A stretch of 64,000 nucleotides of DNA from Herpetosiphon gulosus (GTDB lineage: Bacteria > Chloroflexota > Chloroflexia > Chloroflexales > Herpetosiphonaceae): positions 186,001 through 250,000 of the forward strand of contig NZ_BAABRU010000005.1 of assembly GCF_039545135.1 (NCBI RefSeq), written 5' to 3'. A program made the translations under genes and the position numbers. Of the stretch, positions 61,396-64,000 are shown piece by piece. The notes below the pieces were generated by a model. The model did not search any database and was not told the DNA's origin. It saw only the letters and a program-made list of their open reading frames with translations. The first letter of the stretch is position 1. The number at the start of each line of letters is the position of its first letter.

Positions 61396-62696
61396 GCTTC
61401 ACCATCCGCTGCCAAGCGCAAGCCGCTAAATTGCCAACGAGCATCGGGCGGAAAGAAATTGCGGTAGGTCAGTCGCGCATGGGAGCGCGAGGTGGCACAC
61501 GAAGCGCCGCGCAACACATATTGCCCCGACATAAATTTGCCATTGTATTCGCCTAGTGCGCCTGCTGCTGGCTGAAACCCAGGATATGGTGAGTAGGCAC
61601 TTTGGGTCCATTGCCAAACTTCGCCAAACATTTGTTGGGGCAAATTGCTGCTATCAACATTGAGTGCTGCTGGATGATAGCGGCCTGCGTCAGCGTATGA
61701 GCCATCGAGCGCTACGGTTTGGGCCGCCAGTTCCCACTCGGCCTCGGTTGGCAAGCGCTTGCCCGCCCAACGCGCAAAAGCATCAGCCTCGTAATAGCTG
61801 AGGTGACAAACTGGTTCGGCTAGATCAAGCGGACGCAAACCGCCAAGCGTCATCTGATGCCACACGCCATCGAGTTGCTCCCAATACATCGGCGCAGTCC
61901 AGCCGGTATCTTCGCGGGTGTACCAGCCTGAGGAGAGCCACAAATCTTGGCGGGTATAGCCAGCATCTTCGATAAAGGCCAAATATTCGCCATTGGTGAC
62001 AAGCCGTGAGGCCAATTGAAAACTATGCACAAATTGGCGATGACGTGGCGATTCATTATCGAAGGCAAAGCTTTGGCCCTCGTAGCCAAGCCAAACAATG
62101 CCTTCGGGATAGCTGAGCCAACGTAATGGTGCGGCAGGCTGTTGGTTGCTTGGGGCAAATTCACGGTAAGCTGGACGTAAAGGATTTTCAGAAAAAACAT
62201 GCTTGAGGTCAGTCAGCATTAATTCTTGATGCTGCTGCTCATGGTGAATCCCCAAATCGAGAATTGGCTCCCAACGGGCAAAGGTTTCGGCATCCATCGC
62301 CTGCAATAAGGCCAACATTTGCTGATCAACATAGGCACGGTAGCGGTAGGTTTCCTCGACCGTGGGACGCGAAATCAAGCCGCGTTTGGGGCGACAATGG
62401 CGTTTGCCAAGCGTTACATAATACGAATTAAAAAGGTAAGCATATTGGGGGTGCAATGTTTGATAGTTGGGCACAGCTTGGGTTAGTACAAACGTTTCAA
62501 AAAACCAACTCGTATGCGCAAGATGCCACTTAGTTGGGCTAACATCGGGCATCGACTGAATCACATAATCTTCGGTTACAAGCGGCTCACAAAGATACTC
62601 CGAGAATTGGCGCACTGTCTGATAGTGTTCGATCAAACGAGCTTGGCGGGCTTGCACAGGCATCGCTGAAAGCGACGAATCCATCAGTGTCTCCAT
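61392..62696 (-). CDS. egtB: Ergothioneine sulfoxide synthase
   Basis: A 434-residue non-heme iron enzyme that joins hercynine to a cysteine-containing thiol and oxidises it to the sulfoxide. The N-terminal DinB-like domain holds His ligands in WHLAHTSWFFETF and GIHHEQQHQELMLTD; the C-terminal formylglycine-generating-enzyme-like domain has WLSYPEGIVWLGYEG, PRHRQFV, PVCHLSYYEADAFARWAGKRLPTEAEWE and VLRGASCATSRSHARLTYRNFF. The exact start is uncertain: ATGs at 62705, 62696 and 62684 are in frame; 62696 has AAAGG 9 nt away. No egtA, egtC or egtE lies nearby. Confidence 0.92.
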   Translation of the reverse strand: METLMDSSLSAMPVQARQARLIEHYQTVRQFSEYLCEPLVTEDYVIQSMPDVSPTKWHLAHTSWFFETFVLTQAVPNYQTLHPQYAYLFNSYYVTLGKRHCRPKRGLISRPTVEETYRYRAYVDQQMLALLQAMDAETFARWEPILDLGIHHEQQHQELMLTDLKHVFSENPLRPAYREFAPSNQQPAAPLRWLSYPEGIVWLGYEGQSFAFDNESPRHRQFVHSFQLASRLVTNGEYLAFIEDAGYTRQDLWLSSGWYTREDTGWTAPMYWEQLDGVWHQMTLGGLRPLDLAEPVCHLSYYEADAFARWAGKRLPTEAEWELAAQTVALDGSYADAGRYHPAALNVDSSNLPQQMFGEVWQWTQSAYSPYPGFQPAAGALGEYNGKFMSGQYVLRGASCATSRSHARLTYRNFFPPDARWQFSGLRLAADGEA

Positions 62697-62841
62697 CGAC
62701 TGCATCCTTTGCTATTGCCCCAAAGTACACACACTCAAGGGCGGCGGTTGACGAACAGAGGTCAGTTGGTAGATAACCAACATGAGGCAACTCTTGGTGT
62801 CGCGACGCGATAAAGGTGGGATGAGTGCCAAAAAAACGGCG

Positions 62842-62871
62842 TTGTCATGGCAGCCGGCAATGCCATGACAA
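62842..62871. repeat. Perfect 11-bp inverted repeat in the egtB upstream region
   Basis: TTGTCATGGCA (62842-62852) and TGCCATGACAA (62861-62871) flank GCCGGCAA. It lies in the divergent gap between egtB and the HicB-like gene, about 145 bp from egtB. It could be an operator or an RNA hairpin; no T-tract follows. Confidence 0.6.
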
Positions 62872-62959
62872 ATGGACGAAGGCAGTGTAGCATAACCCAA
62901 GTCGCTTGAACATAGCAAAATCCGCAAATTTGTTCAAGCATTCTTTAAGGAGTTTTTCG

Positions 62960-63172
62960 ATGCAGTATGAGCTTGTTGTGCGCGTTGAGGCTGGGCAGTA
63001 TCGAGCAATTTGTCCACAAATTGCTGGAGTGGTCGGCTATGGAGCCAGCCCAGGAGCTGCTTTGGATGCAGCGTTGGCTGCCTTACAAAATTTTTGCATT
63101 CAGCATAACTTGCCCGTGCCACAGTTGGACGTAACGCGGGCAAGCCTTAGAACCAGCAGTGGTCGCGCTTAG
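62960..63172 (+). CDS. HicB-like small protein, no HicA partner
   Basis: A 70-residue protein with a HicB-type N-terminal fold: MQYELVVRVEAGQYRAICPQI, a turn GVVGYGASPGAA and helix LDAALAALQNFCIQ. It lacks the DNA-binding C-terminal extension of true HicB antitoxins, and no HicA toxin gene is adjacent, so it is better seen as a stand-alone HicB-like protein. ATG 62960 has TAAGGAG upstream. Its stop overlaps by 4 bp the stop of the convergent YccF gene. Confidence 0.7.
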   Translation: MQYELVVRVEAGQYRAICPQIAGVVGYGASPGAALDAALAALQNFCIQHNLPVPQLDVTRASLRTSSGRA

Positions 63173-63609
63173 CCTAAGGTTGTAATCGCTGGCACACGGT
63201 TGAACATCCAAAACGATATCGGCAGGCCCAAGCCAAAACTAAACCCAGCGATTGCCCAAGCCGTTGCTAGCCAAATGCCGCTGAGCCACCAACCAATAAG
63301 GATGAAGTAGATCGCCCGAATGATAAATGCTTGTTGAGGGCGACCGTAGCCAACGACCACCTGGCCATTCGAGAGCACTACCATTTGGGCATTGGCCGGA
63401 TTTGGGCGCAAAGTCATCATTTGCGGCAGTCGGTTGAGCAACATCAGGCCTAGTGGCAAGCCGATAATGCTAACGATTAGAAACCATGCCAAACCTGTGA
63501 CCACTGCTCCCAACCACAAGCCCACAAAAATAAACCACAAGCCGCGAATCAAGCAGCCAGGCCCAGTATTGCCATTGTTGATGATCACGGTTGGCGGTGG
63601 ATAACTCAT
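63169..63609 (-). CDS. YccF-domain inner membrane protein
   Basis: A 146-residue membrane protein with two copies of the YccF motif: IRGLWFIFVGLWLGAVVTGLAWFLIVSIIGLPLGLMLLNRLP and IRAIYFILIGWWLSGIWLATAWAIAGFSFGLGLPISFWMFNRVP are each given here in outline (IRxxxFIxxGxW ... GLPxxxxxxNRxP). A Pro/Asn-rich N-terminus precedes them. Function of the family is not established. Confidence 0.88.
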   Translation of the reverse strand: MSYPPPTVIINNGNTGPGCLIRGLWFIFVGLWLGAVVTGLAWFLIVSIIGLPLGLMLLNRLPQMMTLRPNPANAQMVVLSNGQVVVGYGRPQQAFIIRAIYFILIGWWLSGIWLATAWAIAGFSFGLGLPISFWMFNRVPAITTLG

Positions 63610-63868
63610 TGGATTCCCTTTCTAACGCTAGATACTTGAGCTTAGCATACCTCATTTGCTGTTCACAAATGTGGATTATCTACTTGAACTAGATCGGATT
63701 TTGATTAATCATTGATGAGTTTAGATATTTGTTCATGAATTGTCGATCTTTTGTACATCCATCAAAAGCTTGCTCGCGTAAAACGAGACAATAGCGCTAT
63801 AACGAGTTGAGATAGGTCAGGGTTAACTAGTTTCGCTGAAGATTGTTGTTTTTTTGGAGGATTCTAAA

Positions 63869-64000
63869 ATGGTACGACGTTTGATGTTGCTTACATTGGC
63901 TTTGTTGGCAGTTGTCGGGTTGAGCACACCGCAGGCGAGCAAAGCAGCAACGATGAATTATGTTCGGGTTATGCACGCCTCGCCCGATGCCCCAGCAGTC
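63869..64000 (+). CDS. DUF4397-type exported protein, 3' part outside window
   Basis: The first 44 codons only. The signal peptide is MVRRLMLLTLALLAVVGLST with a likely cleavage after SKAA, followed by MNYVRVMHASPDAPAV, the typical opening of DUF4397 beta-sandwich domains. RBS GGAGG lies 8 nt upstream of the ATG. The 259-bp gap before it shows no other gene. Confidence 0.75.
   Translation, partial: MVRRLMLLTLALLAVVGLSTPQASKAATMNYVRVMHASPDAPAV

Noticed and set aside
62960-63172. HicAB toxin-antitoxin system
   Set aside because: No HicA-like frame exists on either side, and the protein lacks a DNA-binding tail.

Overview
The window looks like chromosome from a filamentous, non-phototrophic member of the Chloroflexota, most likely a Herpetosiphon-type organism. 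This is inferred from gene content and style: Thr/Pro-rich linkers in exported proteins, large multi-GAF histidine kinases, a type-I NADH dehydrogenase cluster, a chelatase of the ChlI/ChlD type with no photosynthesis genes nearby, and many short inverted-repeat phrases between genes. No rRNA, tRNA, phage module, transposase or CRISPR array was seen.

Layout. 1-6.2 kb: end of an exported-protein operon, a lytic transglycosylase lipoprotein, a DUF4180 protein and an ATP-grasp protein. 6.2-15.5 kb: nuoA-B-C-D-E-F-G-H behind a consensus promoter, interrupted between nuoF and nuoG by a decayed GxxExxY gene inside inverted repeats; nuoI-N are absent. 15.5-21.4 kb: an acetyltransferase, a short-chain dehydrogenase, an operon of membrane protein, two receiver proteins and a FAD oxidoreductase, and a triple-S1-domain RNA-binding protein. 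21.6-23.7 kb: a metal-chelatase AAA+ gene whose last codons carry A-AAA-AAA and whose -1 frame continues through an acidic linker into a VWA domain, a strong candidate for programmed frameshifting. 24-36.4 kb: DUF1028 protein, RsmC-like methyltransferase, a tiny membrane protein overlapping an SPFH protein, a molybdopterin oxidoreductase, a multi-GAF kinase, secF-secD and a secreted M14 carboxypeptidase.

37-49.7 kb is a beta-mannan (and possibly acetylated hemicellulose) utilisation locus on the minus strand: LacI regulator, GH130 phosphorylase, sugar-binding lipoprotein, DUF5060/GH lipoprotein, GH5 enzyme, AGE-family 2-epimerase, CE7 esterase, ManA and GH2 beta-mannosidase. Together these could carry mannobiose through epimerisation and phosphorolysis to central metabolism. 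No ABC permease genes are present. 50-55 kb encodes a HisKA_2 sensor kinase and its REC-PAS-GGDEF-EAL partner. 55-64 kb holds an alpha/beta hydrolase with two small proteins, a zinc-ribbon Ser/Thr kinase, a GT4 glycosyltransferase, three related small membrane proteins, egtB-egtD (ergothioneine), a HicB-like protein, a YccF protein and the start of a DUF4397 protein.

A recurring theme is fold-back intergenic DNA. At least four nested inverted-repeat islands (about 1955-2148, 16141-16355, 36842-37018, 39549-39817) lie directly against the 3' ends of minus-strand genes and share short phrases with other gaps.
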